Positions 1-6,737 are shown, counted from the first letter of the stretch. The stretch: DNA of 22,528 nt from an uncultured Prevotella sp. (GCA_937916405.1 CALFUF010000077.1:1-22528), one strand, 5' to 3'. The notes: generated from the sequence alone by a model not told the origin. Program-made: numbers and translations.

Positions 1-160
1 AAGGCAAGACATTATCATGGGATTGAAGCCAAGATTTGATTTTGCCGCATAGTTTTCAACCGCACAGGTCGGAAAATTTCATTGGAATCGCAAACGAGCA
101 TTGGAGGCCACACTTTATAGTTGGGTCATTGATGCTTCTTGTTATAAATAGTACAGACTT

Positions 161-604
161 ATGAAAACTTATATCATATCAAAAGACTATTCTGCAATCA
201 CTGGATTAAGGTATTGCAAAAAAAGCACTCACTCTGGGGAGGATTTTTATCACAAGAAACTTAATGGCTGGTTCAAGGAAGCCTACGAGAATGACGAAGA
301 AATAACCATTGTTTTAGATGGTGGTGAGGATGGCTATGGTCCTTCGTTCCTTGACGAGTCATTCGGCAACTTAGTCTATGACTTTACCTTGGATGTTGTC
401 AAGCGTCTGCTTCATATTGACTCCACTGGTGATCCCGAATGGGGGGAGAACATTGAGGAGGAAACTTTCCCCGATTGGGAGAACAACAGAATAAAACGCA
501 TTGACCCTATTAAAACTGAAGATCATGAAGCTTGGTATCGTTTGACGGAAAACAACGTGCTGGAGCAGAAGGTCTGGGTGGATAAGAAGGAAGAAGAGGA
601 ATGA
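161..604 (+). CDS. STAS-like domain protein (DUF4325 family)
   Basis: A 147-residue soluble protein. The N-terminal half fits the STAS-like DUF4325 pattern as I recall it: a strand with GLRY (15-18), then SGEDF (25-29), then a hydrophobic strand TIVLDGGEDGYG (49-60) and SFLDESFGNLV (62-72). DUF4325 proteins are compared with STAS/anti-sigma-antagonist folds and often sit next to GHKL-type ATP-binding proteins; no such partner is seen here, though it could lie left of the window. The C-terminal third (about 85-147) is acidic and ends in a Glu run. The gene overlaps the next by the four bases ATGA, so the two are probably translationally coupled. The biochemical function is unknown. The family call is fairly secure; any signalling or defence role is inference. 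Confidence 0.72.
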   Translation: MKTYIISKDYSAITGLRYCKKSTHSGEDFYHKKLNGWFKEAYENDEEITIVLDGGEDGYGPSFLDESFGNLVYDFTLDVVKRLLHIDSTGDPEWGENIEEETFPDWENNRIKRIDPIKTEDHEAWYRLTENNVLEQKVWVDKKEEEE

Positions 605-1110
605 ACGGGTTTAGCTGGACGGTTGCCGACTATCTACAGGCCGCTTATGTTTTCCTGACGGCTTTGGGCATCGTTGTTACAGCCTTTATGGCTGTCTGGG
701 TGGTGAGGTCTGTTCAAAGAAAGATAGACAATGAGCAGATGCTGAGAGACCATTTGGCTCATGAAGTGATAGAACTGAGAAAGGATACACGCGATTTCAT
801 GGCAAAGGTTATAGCCGGTGGAATGCGTGCCAAAGAGATAAAACGCTGCCACTACAGGTTAAGCTCACATATCAATGACTTGTTGTCCCTTTTAAATAAG
901 AAATACATGGTTGACAAGAAGTACTTGAAAGCATACAGACAGAATGTGATGAAAATTATAGAGGATGATGGGGCATATACTCAGGCCTTTGATGCAAATG
1001 GCGAGGTAACACTGAATAATGAAACCGTTACAAAGCTGCATGAGATAGAGGTAAAAAATGACCATTTGTTTAACGAGGTACTACTGAAAATCTATGAGCA
1101 AAACGGTTAA
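601..1110 (+). CDS. single-pass membrane protein with long cytoplasmic helical tail
   Basis: A 169-residue protein I do not recognise. One hydrophobic segment near residues 14-36 (centre FLTALGIVVTAFMAVWVV) is followed by a basic RSVQRK turn and a long charged region of heptad character (about 40-120), probably a coiled coil facing the cytoplasm. There is no catalytic motif. It starts inside the stop of the STAS-like gene (ATGA overlap) and overlaps the following gene by 17 bases, so the three genes behave as one translational unit. The architecture suits a membrane scaffold or signalling partner, but that is inference. Codon use looks like its neighbours. Confidence 0.62.
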   Translation: MNGFSWTVADYLQAAYVFLTALGIVVTAFMAVWVVRSVQRKIDNEQMLRDHLAHEVIELRKDTRDFMAKVIAGGMRAKEIKRCHYRLSSHINDLLSLLNKKYMVDKKYLKAYRQNVMKIIEDDGAYTQAFDANGEVTLNNETVTKLHEIEVKNDHLFNEVLLKIYEQNG

Positions 1111-1375
1111 AATATGGTTTTGTATCGTGAGTGGTGTCCTTCTTGCTATCGCAGTTACTTCTTTTGTTGCTGCGTGTGTCAGAGGATGTAGCCAAGTGAC
1201 TGTAGAACATCAAAAAGTGCAAGTCTTTGTCAATGACAATGACAGCATAATAGAACAGTTACAACTCGATGTAAAGAAGCTGACAGAATTGATTGAACGA
1301 ATGGAGGCGGACTCCATTGCAGTTGAAGTCAAACGTCTGAAGAAAGGCAATAATGCCAACAATAATAGAAAATGA
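1094..1375 (+). CDS. small single-pass membrane protein with coiled-coil tail
   Basis: A 93-residue protein of unknown family. A hydrophobic stretch at about 7-28 (WFCIVSGVLLAIAVTSFVAA) is followed by CVRGC and then a region with heptad spacing of Leu/Ile (about 50-82: IIEQLQLDVKKLTELIERME), which should form a coiled coil. The C-terminus is Lys/Asn rich. It overlaps the preceding membrane protein by 17 bases and repeats its plan on a smaller scale (one TM segment, then a coil), so the two could form a hetero-oligomer. Its small size leaves some doubt, but the coupling and protein-like composition support a real gene. Confidence 0.52.
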   Translation: MSKTVKIWFCIVSGVLLAIAVTSFVAACVRGCSQVTVEHQKVQVFVNDNDSIIEQLQLDVKKLTELIERMEADSIAVEVKRLKKGNNANNNRK

Positions 1376-1437
1376 TTTCTTTGCAAATAAAGAAAATGGT
1401 TTTGCAAGGTAATACAGAACGAATAAACAACAAGTAT

Positions 1438-2721
1438 ATGTCTGAAAGAAAGAGAATTTACCTGTGCTTGGCTCACATGAGCGAGGACGGAATGGAACAG
1501 AAGTACGTGAAGGAAGCATTCGATACAAACTGGGTGGTACCCCTAGGGCCGAATGTGAATGGGTTTGAGAAAGACCTAGAGGAGTTTGTTAACCGAAACG
1601 ATAACGAAAACGAAAAGCTTTCAAAGCGGGTAGTAGCATTGAGTGCTGGTACGGCAGCGGTGCATCTGGGGCTGTTGGCAGCCGGTGTGAAGGCTGGTGA
1701 CGAGGTGATTGTGCAGAGCTTTACGTTCTGTGCATCGACTCATCCTGTGACTTATCTTGGAGCTACGCCTATACTGGTGGACTCAGAGCCAGATACGTGG
1801 AATATCGACCCAGATCTGTTGGAGGTGGCCATCAAAGACCGTATCGAGAAGACAAGAAAGAAGCCTGCAGCTATCGTACCTGTGGCTCTGTATGGTATGC
1901 CATATAAGGCTGACCGTATCATGGAGATTGCGAACAAGTACGGAATCCCTGTGGTGGAGGATGCCGCAGAGGGATTTGGATCGAAGTACAAGGGACAGGT
2001 GCTGGGTACGTTTGGTAAGTATGGCGTGCTGTCGTTCAACGGTAACAAGATGATTACGACTTCTGGTGGTGGTGCGCTGATTACTGAAGATGAGGATCAC
2101 TGGCGCGAGATCATGATGTACGCTACTCAGTATCGTGAGAGTTATCCGTATTATCAGCACGAGAAGATAGGGTATAACTACCGCATGAGTAACATCTGTG
2201 CAGGTATCGGACGTGGACAGATGACAGTGGTTGATCAGCACCTAAAACATCACAAACACGTTCAGAAGATGTATGAGGAATTGTTGGCTGGAGTACCAGG
2301 AGTACACGTACACTCTCAGCCTGACAATGGTGACTATGATTCGAACTACTGGCTATGTACTATCACCATTGATGAGAACGTAAAGGTGAAGGGGCAGGAG
2401 AATGCCTATAAGACCATCGTGACTGGTGCAGTAGGTGGTGCAGCTGGTGTTATTCATGCGGCAGAGTCTGCTCATACGGATTGTGAGCCGAACGCTAATG
2501 TGGAAGCTATGCGTGTAGCACTCGACAAGGCTCAGATTGAGGCTCGTCCAGTATGGAAGCCGATGCATAAGCAGCCTTGCTATAAGGATGCTCCTGCTTA
2601 CGTGAATGGTGTATCTGAAGCTATCTTCAAGGTTGGCATGTGTCTCCCCGCAGGTCCGTATGTTAGTGATGATGATGTCCGCTATATCGTAGACACGATC
2701 AAGGAAAATATCATCGGATAA
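1438..2721 (+). CDS. DegT/DnrJ/EryC1/StrS family PLP aminotransferase
   Basis: Sugar aminotransferase of the DegT/DnrJ/EryC1/StrS family (fold type I PLP enzymes), which transfers an amino group to a keto nucleotide sugar in surface polysaccharide or glycan synthesis. I chose the ATG at 1438 (427 residues, beginning MSERKRIYLCLAHMSEDGME) because this opening matches family N-termini; the in-frame ATG at 1372 would add 22 non-conserved residues. Seen: substrate/cofactor loop ALSAGTAAVHLGL, Asp175 in VVEDAAEGFGS for the PLP pyridine nitrogen, and Lys204 in SFNGNKMITTSGGG, the expected Schiff-base lysine. The protein is longer than the roughly 370-400 usual for the family because of an Ala/Gly-rich insertion near residues 320-355. 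It probably acts with the WbuC cupin downstream. The sugar substrate cannot be read from sequence. Confidence 0.9.
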   Translation: MSERKRIYLCLAHMSEDGMEQKYVKEAFDTNWVVPLGPNVNGFEKDLEEFVNRNDNENEKLSKRVVALSAGTAAVHLGLLAAGVKAGDEVIVQSFTFCASTHPVTYLGATPILVDSEPDTWNIDPDLLEVAIKDRIEKTRKKPAAIVPVALYGMPYKADRIMEIANKYGIPVVEDAAEGFGSKYKGQVLGTFGKYGVLSFNGNKMITTSGGGALITEDEDHWREIMMYATQYRESYPYYQHEKIGYNYRMSNICAGIGRGQMTVVDQHLKHHKHVQKMYEELLAGVPGVHVHSQPDNGDYDSNYWLCTITIDENVKVKGQENAYKTIVTGAVGGAAGVIHAAESAHTDCEPNANVEAMRVALDKAQIEARPVWKPMHKQPCYKDAPAYVNGVSEAIFKVGMCLPAGPYVSDDDVRYIVDTIKENIIG

Positions 2722-2732
2722 AGATATTGAGG

Positions 2733-2746
2733 AACAGGTACCTGTT
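2733..2746. repeat. 14-bp perfect palindrome between DegT and wbuC genes
   Basis: AACAGGTACCTGTT is a perfect 14-base palindrome 11 bases after the aminotransferase stop. A half-site, GGAACAGGTA, recurs at 2812-2821, just before wbuC. There is no loop and no T-run, so it is not a terminator; a dimeric repressor site is possible but unsupported. Confidence 0.3.
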
Positions 2747-2836
2747 TCACAACTGATTAGATGATAATAAATAATAGTTAGCTAATGCCAAGACAGTCCA
2801 GGGAATCGTCTGGAACAGGTAAATATCAGAAGTAAG

Positions 2837-3241
2837 ATGAAACTCATAGACGAACAATTATTAGATAATCTTTCTGCAGAGGCAAAGGAATCTCCTCGAC
2901 TAAGAATGAACTACAACTTTCATCAGTCGTTGGTGGATAAGTGCCACCGCTTTTTGAATGCGGTAGAGCCAGGAACAATGGTAGAGATACATCGGCATCC
3001 AACCAAAGATGAGTCGTTCGTGTTACTTCGAGGCAAGGTTCGAGTGAATACCTACAATGATGACGGCTCAGTAATAGAGAGCGTAGTCCTCTGTCAAGAG
3101 GAAGGTCGCTATGGGGTGGACATCCCCAAGAACGTCTGGCATAACCTGGAATCATTGGCTCCTAATTCCGTCATCTTCGAAGTGAAAGAAGGTTCGTTTG
3201 TTCCACATGAGGAAGAAGGCGTTTTGCGCCTTCAACCTTGA
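2837..3241 (+). CDS. wbuC: WbuC family cupin-fold metalloprotein
   Basis: A 134-residue cupin of the WbuC family, found in O-antigen and capsule loci and of uncertain enzymatic role. Seen: cupin motif 1 with metal ligands His52, His54 and Glu59 (VEIHRHPTKDESFVLLRGKV) and motif 2 His102 in KNVWHNLESL. The N-terminal segment IDEQLLDNLSAEAKESPRLRMN is typical of the family. It lies 115 bases after the DegT-type aminotransferase on the same strand, so co-transcription is plausible, and both families recur together in polysaccharide clusters. The last codons contain a perfect GC-rich hairpin (3215-3233) with no T-run after it. Full length for the family. Confidence 0.88.
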   Translation: MKLIDEQLLDNLSAEAKESPRLRMNYNFHQSLVDKCHRFLNAVEPGTMVEIHRHPTKDESFVLLRGKVRVNTYNDDGSVIESVVLCQEEGRYGVDIPKNVWHNLESLAPNSVIFEVKEGSFVPHEEEGVLRLQP

Positions 3242-3250
3242 CGTTAACTA

Positions 3251-3542
3251 ATGGATATCGTCGAAAGATTGAAGGAGTTTATTGAGAATGAAGCCCATTC
3301 CTGCTCAATGAACTTTGATTGTGTGACCCCTGAAAATGTATATAGGATGGGGGGAGGTGTCTTTCGAAAGAATCGAAGAGGCGATGGCTGAAATAAATTT
3401 TCCTGGTCGATGAAGATTAACCTGAGTGCCATCAGAACATTTTGTTCATACCTCTTTTGACCACAAAAACGACCGAAAGACACGGGAACTATGGATTAAG
3501 CCAGAGAAGAATGAATCAATGGAAAAGAAATGTACCGTTTGA
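3251..3542 (+). pseudogene. degenerate multi-frame coding remnant
   Basis: Nothing intact is encoded here, but protein-like stretches occur in different frames on the plus strand. An ATG at 3251 opens MDIVERLKEFIENE, which resembles the start of small Bacteroidota helix-turn-helix proteins, and stops at 3391 after 46 codons. A second frame gives SFERIEEAMAEINFPGR, and a third gives KTRELWIKPEKNESMEKKC, ending at TGA 3540-3542. The pattern suggests one gene broken by several indels. The original family is not identified, and the reading is tentative. Confidence 0.3.
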
Positions 3543-3655
3543 GAAAGGCTGCAAAATTACAACAAAAAATGGAATTAAATGCTATATTTGTGTTAAAAAT
3601 GACAGAAAAATCAATTTATTTTCCATTTTAACACATAATATTGAAAAAATAAATG

Positions 3656-3663
3656 TATCTTTG
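3656..3663 (+). promoter_or_regulatory. Bacteroidota -7 element (TATCTTTG) upstream of 3711 gene
   Basis: TATCTTTG matches the TAnnTTTG -7 consensus, in a very A/T-rich stretch 48 bases before the ATG at 3711. A TTG at 3641 is too close for a standard -33 box, so the -33 half is weak. It probably drives the 3711-4976 operon. Confidence 0.5.
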
Positions 3664-3710
3664 CGACATATTTATGACCAAAAAGAAAAAATATATTAAA
3701 ATATAACGAG

Positions 3711-3932
3711 ATGAATGACAAGTTGATGCATAAAACAGCAGAGTTGATAGGTGCAACAAGTTCTCATGATCTCTTGTATAAAGATTATGAATGTATTAAT
3801 CCTCAAACCAGTAGTAAAGATTTGAATATGCACAGGGTTAGGGGCAGCATAAGGCTAACCATGGGTAAGGTGGTGACGCCTTTGGATGTTGCCCAGATGC
3901 GTCATCGTGTTTTAAGACATAGTTTTATTTAA
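3711..3932 (+). CDS. small hypothetical protein, first gene of membrane operon
   Basis: A 73-residue protein I cannot place in a family. It is mixed polar, with no membrane segment or signal peptide. The C-terminal half (HRVRGSIRLTMGKVVTP, then DVAQMRHRVLRHSF) is basic and looks folded. It begins 48 bases after a TATCTTTG promoter element and ends 8 bases before the next gene, so it appears to lead a three-gene operon with two membrane proteins. A small regulator or antitoxin-like partner is one possibility from size and position alone; no motif proves it. Confidence 0.5.
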   Translation: MNDKLMHKTAELIGATSSHDLLYKDYECINPQTSSKDLNMHRVRGSIRLTMGKVVTPLDVAQMRHRVLRHSFI

Positions 3933-3940
3933 TTAAAGTA

Positions 3941-4660
3941 ATGGCTGAGGTTACGGAAAGAGAGCAACTGATTTGTGCGAAACTGACAGAATTGTCAGAT
4001 ATATATAAATCGGTTAAACATATTTTTTTATTGGTAGAATATTATAATGATAAGAAAGGAATTGTAGTTTCATCAATCAATGAACTTCGTAGTGCTTTCG
4101 ATCATGTGATGAGAGCAATAACAAAAGATGATCAAGGTGGACTTGTTGAAGAGATAGATAGTGCAAAAAAGCATTTGTACAGAGCAGCATACGATGCTTG
4201 TGAGGTGATTATTTTGGACAGGTTGGACTACATTGAGAAACTGAAAAGTATGGTTTCTTTCAAGTCTCTCTCCAAAGTATATCCAGAGTATGCTACAGAA
4301 GTATTACCTTTTGCTGCTAAGTTGAAAAAGGAAGTCGTAGAGGTTCGTAAAATATCTGATTTAGAAGAACGTGTTAAGGAGTATGAAAATAAGATAAGCA
4401 AGTTGATCGAATATTCCGAATTGCTGGAACAGAAAATGCCAGATGCGGCTAAACAAAAGGATCGTGAGGAATTTGAATCGTGGCTTTCGCCTTCGTTTAT
4501 TACGCTTTTGGCAGGTGCAATATTGGCTATAGTAACTTTTATCAGTTATATCTGGCCTGACGCTAACATCGTTTGGCAGGGAATGGCATCTGCTGCTGTT
4601 GCTGGCATTATTGCAGCGTATTATCACTTTTTTACAAGAAAGAGAGGTGGTAATGAATAG
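3941..4660 (+). CDS. membrane-anchored helical protein with HEPN-like R-x4-H motif
   Basis: A 239-residue protein of no family I can name. The N-terminal 170 residues are predominantly helical and charged and contain INELRSAFDHVMRA, in which Arg50 and His55 form an R-x4-H pattern like the catalytic motif of HEPN ribonucleases; AKKHLYRAAYDA follows in another helix. Residues about 140-170 look like a coiled coil (DLEERVKEYENKISKLIEY). Two hydrophobic segments close the protein (about 188-206 and 213-230), ending in a basic TRKRG tail. The plan is a soluble helical domain tethered to the membrane by a C-terminal hairpin. It overlaps the next gene, a three-TM protein, by 8 bases. The HEPN reading is a hypothesis from a short motif; a plain structural role is equally possible. 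Confidence 0.6.
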   Translation: MAEVTEREQLICAKLTELSDIYKSVKHIFLLVEYYNDKKGIVVSSINELRSAFDHVMRAITKDDQGGLVEEIDSAKKHLYRAAYDACEVIILDRLDYIEKLKSMVSFKSLSKVYPEYATEVLPFAAKLKKEVVEVRKISDLEERVKEYENKISKLIEYSELLEQKMPDAAKQKDREEFESWLSPSFITLLAGAILAIVTFISYIWPDANIVWQGMASAAVAGIIAAYYHFFTRKRGGNE

Positions 4661-4976
4661 TCTTATTGATATGTTTATTGCCAATTTCAGATCAATTTCT
4701 ATTGGTCTTACTTTCATTATTTTCATTGTAATCGTATTGTGTCGCGTGAAAAGTAAAAACTGGAAGTTTGTTGAGGTTGGGTGGGGACTTAATGACTATG
4801 TTCAGGCTCTTTTGTCATCTTATACTATACCTACAGGTTTACTAATAATCGTATGTTGTTTCAATGCAAATAAATTGGCACAGGCTACAGATGTTTGGCT
4901 CTATCTGTTCATGGCTGGGGCTTCTTTGGTATATACTTCTGTTTCTACGATTTACCAGCATATTACAAGAAATTAG
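4653..4976 (+). CDS. small three-TM membrane protein
   Basis: A 107-residue protein from the ATG at 4653. This start is chosen over an in-frame ATG 54 bases upstream because it is preceded by AGAGAGG, a good ribosome binding site, and because it gives the usual short overlap (8 bases) with the preceding gene. Three hydrophobic segments are visible (about 16-32, 52-70 and 82-100), with a short basic loop RVKSKNWKF after the first. No enzymatic motif and no recognised family. It is probably a membrane partner of the 3941 protein, which also ends in a TM hairpin. Confidence 0.55.
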   Translation: MNSLIDMFIANFRSISIGLTFIIFIVIVLCRVKSKNWKFVEVGWGLNDYVQALLSSYTIPTGLLIIVCCFNANKLAQATDVWLYLFMAGASLVYTSVSTIYQHITRN

Positions 4977-5135
4977 TTCTTAAATTTACTTTTGCTGCTC
5001 TCGCAATCTTGTTCATGCCTCTTTTTGCCACAAGGGGTTACAAACGATGTATGACAAATGATAGTGACGTCTGAAGTAGGAAGATAGAGAAAAGAGGTAT
5101 AGTATTAATTAATAAAAAATGATGATGGGAATAAA

Positions 5136-5169
5136 AACAACTGCCACAGAGCCAAAGGTGACAGTTGTT
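5136..5169 (-). terminator. rho-independent terminator of Cas2-like gene
   Basis: A hairpin with a 12-bp stem and one mismatch (AACAACTGCCAC at 5136-5147 pairing with GTGACAGTTGTT at 5158-5169). On the minus strand the stem is followed by TTTTATT, 51 bases after the stop of the 5220-5471 gene. Confidence 0.6.
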
Positions 5170-5219
5170 GAATAGAACCAAATCGTACTGCAATACGATG
5201 AGTTTTAATATTACCGGAA

Positions 5220-5471
5220 TTAGAAACTATGTGGTTTATTGTCAACGTTGAGCCCAGCGTAAGCCACGACCTCGCTGACAATAAGCCCATCATCATTGTC
5301 AATGAATTGCATGAGGTGGTCTCTGAGTGAAGAACAATCGGTGTTGTCGTTCAGCTTTAGTGACCAAAGAGATTTCAGAACTCTTTTACCTCCTAAGCGG
5401 TTAAGCTCGTCATATAAAGTCTGATAATCTCTATCGCCTCTCAAATCGTAGTCTACAAAAAATATTTTCAT
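5220..5471 (-). CDS. stand-alone Cas2-like (SinR-type) protein
   Basis: An 83-residue protein with the ferredoxin-like pattern of the Cas2/VapD superfamily: first strand KIFFVDYDLRG with Asp7 and Asp9 at the edge where Cas2 carries its metal-binding Asp, a helix (YQTLYDELNRLG), a second strand (VLKSLWSLKL), a second helix (LRDHLMQFID) and a final strand (GLIVSEVVAYAG). Many such proteins, some annotated SinR-like, occur away from CRISPR loci with unknown role. No cas1 and no CRISPR array is seen in the window. It is the only minus-strand gene in the island, with its own terminator and a plausible promoter. A nuclease or toxin-like role is inference. Confidence 0.65.
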   Translation of the reverse strand: MKIFFVDYDLRGDRDYQTLYDELNRLGGKRVLKSLWSLKLNDNTDCSSLRDHLMQFIDNDDGLIVSEVVAYAGLNVDNKPHSF

Positions 5472-5641
5472 AGCTGACTATAGATTAGATGGTTAAACAT
5501 GTGAATTCTCCTTTCTGTCAGAGAGGTACTCTGCTATCTACTTGTTGTCAGGTAAAGATTAGTCATCCTGTCACAATCCGAAAGGACTCGAAGACTTGTG
5601 CAAGCCTTTTGGCTCTTTGTTAGCTTTAGCAAACACCGTGC

Positions 5642-5649
5642 CAAAATTA
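5642..5649 (-). promoter_or_regulatory. possible -7 element for Cas2-like gene
   Basis: On the minus strand this reads TAATTTTG, fitting TAnnTTTG, about 170 bases upstream of the ATG at 5471. The -33 half is not clear. The resulting long leader (5472-5640) holds short hairpins such as AGCC-TTTT-GGCT but no gene. Nothing else is visible between 5472 and 5776. Confidence 0.35.
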
Positions 5650-5776
5650 TCTAAAATGGATAAAAAAGTTTAAATTGGCATTTTGGCAGGTTGGAGGTAT
5701 AGAAGATGATGCCAAGTCGAAAACGAATCACACGAATTATTTATTATTCATGGTAAAATAAATCAAATAATATCCT

Positions 5777-6002
5777 ATGTTTACATTAATTGAATTACCT
5801 TATGGGATGGAGGCTTTGGAGCCTGTGATTAGCCGAGCCTGTACAGAAGGGGCTGAAGCCGCTGTTGACTTTCGATGTATGGGAGCATGCCTACTATCTG
5901 GACTATCAGAATCGTCGTCCTGATCATCTCTCTGCTCTCTGGCAAATCATAGACTGGAGGGTAGTGGAGGAGAGGTATGTTCATCGTTCATTGAAAGGTT
6001 AG
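5777..6002 (+). pseudogene. sodB: Fe/Mn superoxide dismutase remnant with large internal deletion
   Basis: The two ends of a superoxide dismutase are recognisable and the middle is gone. From ATG 5777 the frame reads MFTLIELPYGMEALEPVIS, the usual SodB N-terminus. From about 5853, in another frame, it reads KPLLTFDVWEHAYYLDYQNR and continues RPDHLSALWQIIDW to a TAG at 6000-6002, the usual C-terminus. Most of the roughly 195-residue protein, including the two N-terminal metal-binding histidines, is deleted, and the joined parts are out of frame. The remaining DVWEHAY segment carries the Asp and His ligands of the C-terminal domain. No functional enzyme can be made. A functional copy may exist elsewhere in the genome. 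Confidence 0.85.
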
Positions 6003-6050
6003 ACTATTTAGGTAATACTATCAAAAACAATAATTCCTATTTTTATTAAG

Positions 6051-6080
6051 TCACACAGATCTCCCGGATCTCACAGATTT
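6051..6080. repeat. CACAGAT-type short repeat
   Basis: CACAGATCTC and CACAGAT occur 18 bases apart around an AGATC-TCCCG-GATCT inverted repeat. Similar CACAGAT-rich strings are, as I recall, scattered through Prevotella and Bacteroides intergenic DNA. Low-information feature; dispersal needs a genome search. Confidence 0.3.
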
Positions 6081-6131
6081 ATTTTCTACAGATAAAAGTA
6101 TACAAAACTATCGTAAAGATTGGGGGAACAC

Positions 6132-6174
6132 AAGATTTGATTGAAAATCTTCGGTAATTTTCATTGAAAATCTT
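6132..6174. promoter_or_regulatory. putative operator of toxin-antitoxin operon
   Basis: ATTGAAAATCTT occurs twice with a 23-base period (6140-6151 and 6163-6174), and the first copy forms an inverted repeat AAGATTT-N6-AAATCTT (6132-6151). The second copy covers the -33 element of the promoter, where antitoxin autorepression would be expected. Confidence 0.5.
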
Positions 6175-6193
6175 GGGAATTTTAGTATCTTTG
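6164..6193 (+). promoter_or_regulatory. consensus Bacteroidota promoter of toxin-antitoxin operon
   Basis: TTG at 6164-6166, a 19-base spacer and TATCTTTG at 6186-6193 fit the Bacteroidota promoter exactly. The antitoxin ATG follows 23 bases later. Confidence 0.75.
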
Positions 6194-6216
6194 CCACCAA
6201 AATAAATAATATTCAG

Positions 6217-6360
6217 ATGTTAGTTACGAGTAATACAACAACAAAGCAGAATGCAAAGACCGTATCCACACATGAGCGTGTGGTGGCTAACACTATGTCT
6301 GTAGATGAGTATTTCGACGAGCTTATCTCTCAGGTTCATCAGGACTATGCGAATTTATGA
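6217..6360 (+). CDS. putative antitoxin (47 aa)
   Basis: A 47-residue ORF starting 23 bases after a consensus promoter and overlapping the toxin gene by 14 bases. The N-terminus is Thr/Asn/Lys rich and probably disordered; the C-terminus (SVDEYFDELISQVHQDYAN) is an acidic amphipathic helix of the sort that wraps a RelE/ParE toxin. It is shorter than typical antitoxins and shows no obvious DNA-binding domain, although the promoter carries operator-like repeats, so the DNA-binding element is either cryptic or supplied by the complex. The call rests on position, overlap and composition. Confidence 0.6.
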   Translation: MLVTSNTTTKQNAKTVSTHERVVANTMSVDEYFDELISQVHQDYANL

Positions 6361-6655
6361 GGTCAGAATCAGTTTTGCGGCAAAAGCAGACATGAAAGAA
6401 CTGCGTAAGTTCCTCAAAGCTATGATGACCGAGGACGGTGCTGTTCGTTATGCTAACGATATGCGAGCAGAGATAAAGATGCTTGCAGTTTATGCAGATC
6501 TTTATGGTAAATCCACTTCCAAGACCTTACGCCAAATTCATCCAGAAGCCCGTCGTATGGTTTCGCATAATCGCAGTTGGCTTTATGTTTACCACATTGA
6601 AAGTACTTTCGTTATAGTAGACCGCATCCTTCCTGCGAAAATGAATAAAGGTTAG
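6347..6655 (+). CDS. RelE/ParE-type toxin
   Basis: A 102-residue protein from ATG 6347, chosen because it begins at the family-like first strand MRIYEVRISFAAKADMKELR and gives the normal overlap with the antitoxin. It has the RelE/ParE pattern: strand, two helices (ADMKELRKFLKAM and AVRYANDMRAEIKMLAVYAD), then strands carrying RRMVSHNRSWLYVYHIE and VIVDRILPAKM near the C-terminus. RelE members cleave ribosome-bound mRNA and ParE members poison gyrase; the sequence does not decide which. It is the second gene of the operon. Full length, apparently intact. Confidence 0.75.
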   Translation: MRIYEVRISFAAKADMKELRKFLKAMMTEDGAVRYANDMRAEIKMLAVYADLYGKSTSKTLRQIHPEARRMVSHNRSWLYVYHIESTFVIVDRILPAKMNKG

Positions 6656-6737
6656 AAAGGAACGAATTTAGCAAGATATAGATAAGTCGGTCATTCTTTG
6701 ACTAGCAAAGTGTGGCGTTGCAATGAACTGTTTTAGA

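Noticed and set aside
1..160. End of an upstream gene
   Set aside because: Short open stretches occur in all three plus frames (stops at 39, 26 and 52), and one later frame runs to TGA 162-164; none is recognisable, so no call is made.
1372..1440. Upstream ATG of the aminotransferase overlapping the previous stop
   Set aside because: It would add 22 residues not seen in the family, whose N-terminus matches the ATG at 1438; the ATGA overlap alone is not enough.
3215..3233. GAAGGCG-TTTTG-CGCCTTC hairpin as a terminator of wbuC
   Set aside because: It is inside the coding end of wbuC and is followed by AACCTTG, not a T-run.
3442..3699. 85-codon plus-strand frame
   Set aside because: Lys/Asn/Ile-rich translation of A/T-rich DNA, running through the TATCTTTG promoter; no protein features.
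5220..5776. CRISPR array near the Cas2-like gene
   Set aside because: No regularly spaced direct repeats of 25-40 bases were seen here or elsewhere in the window.
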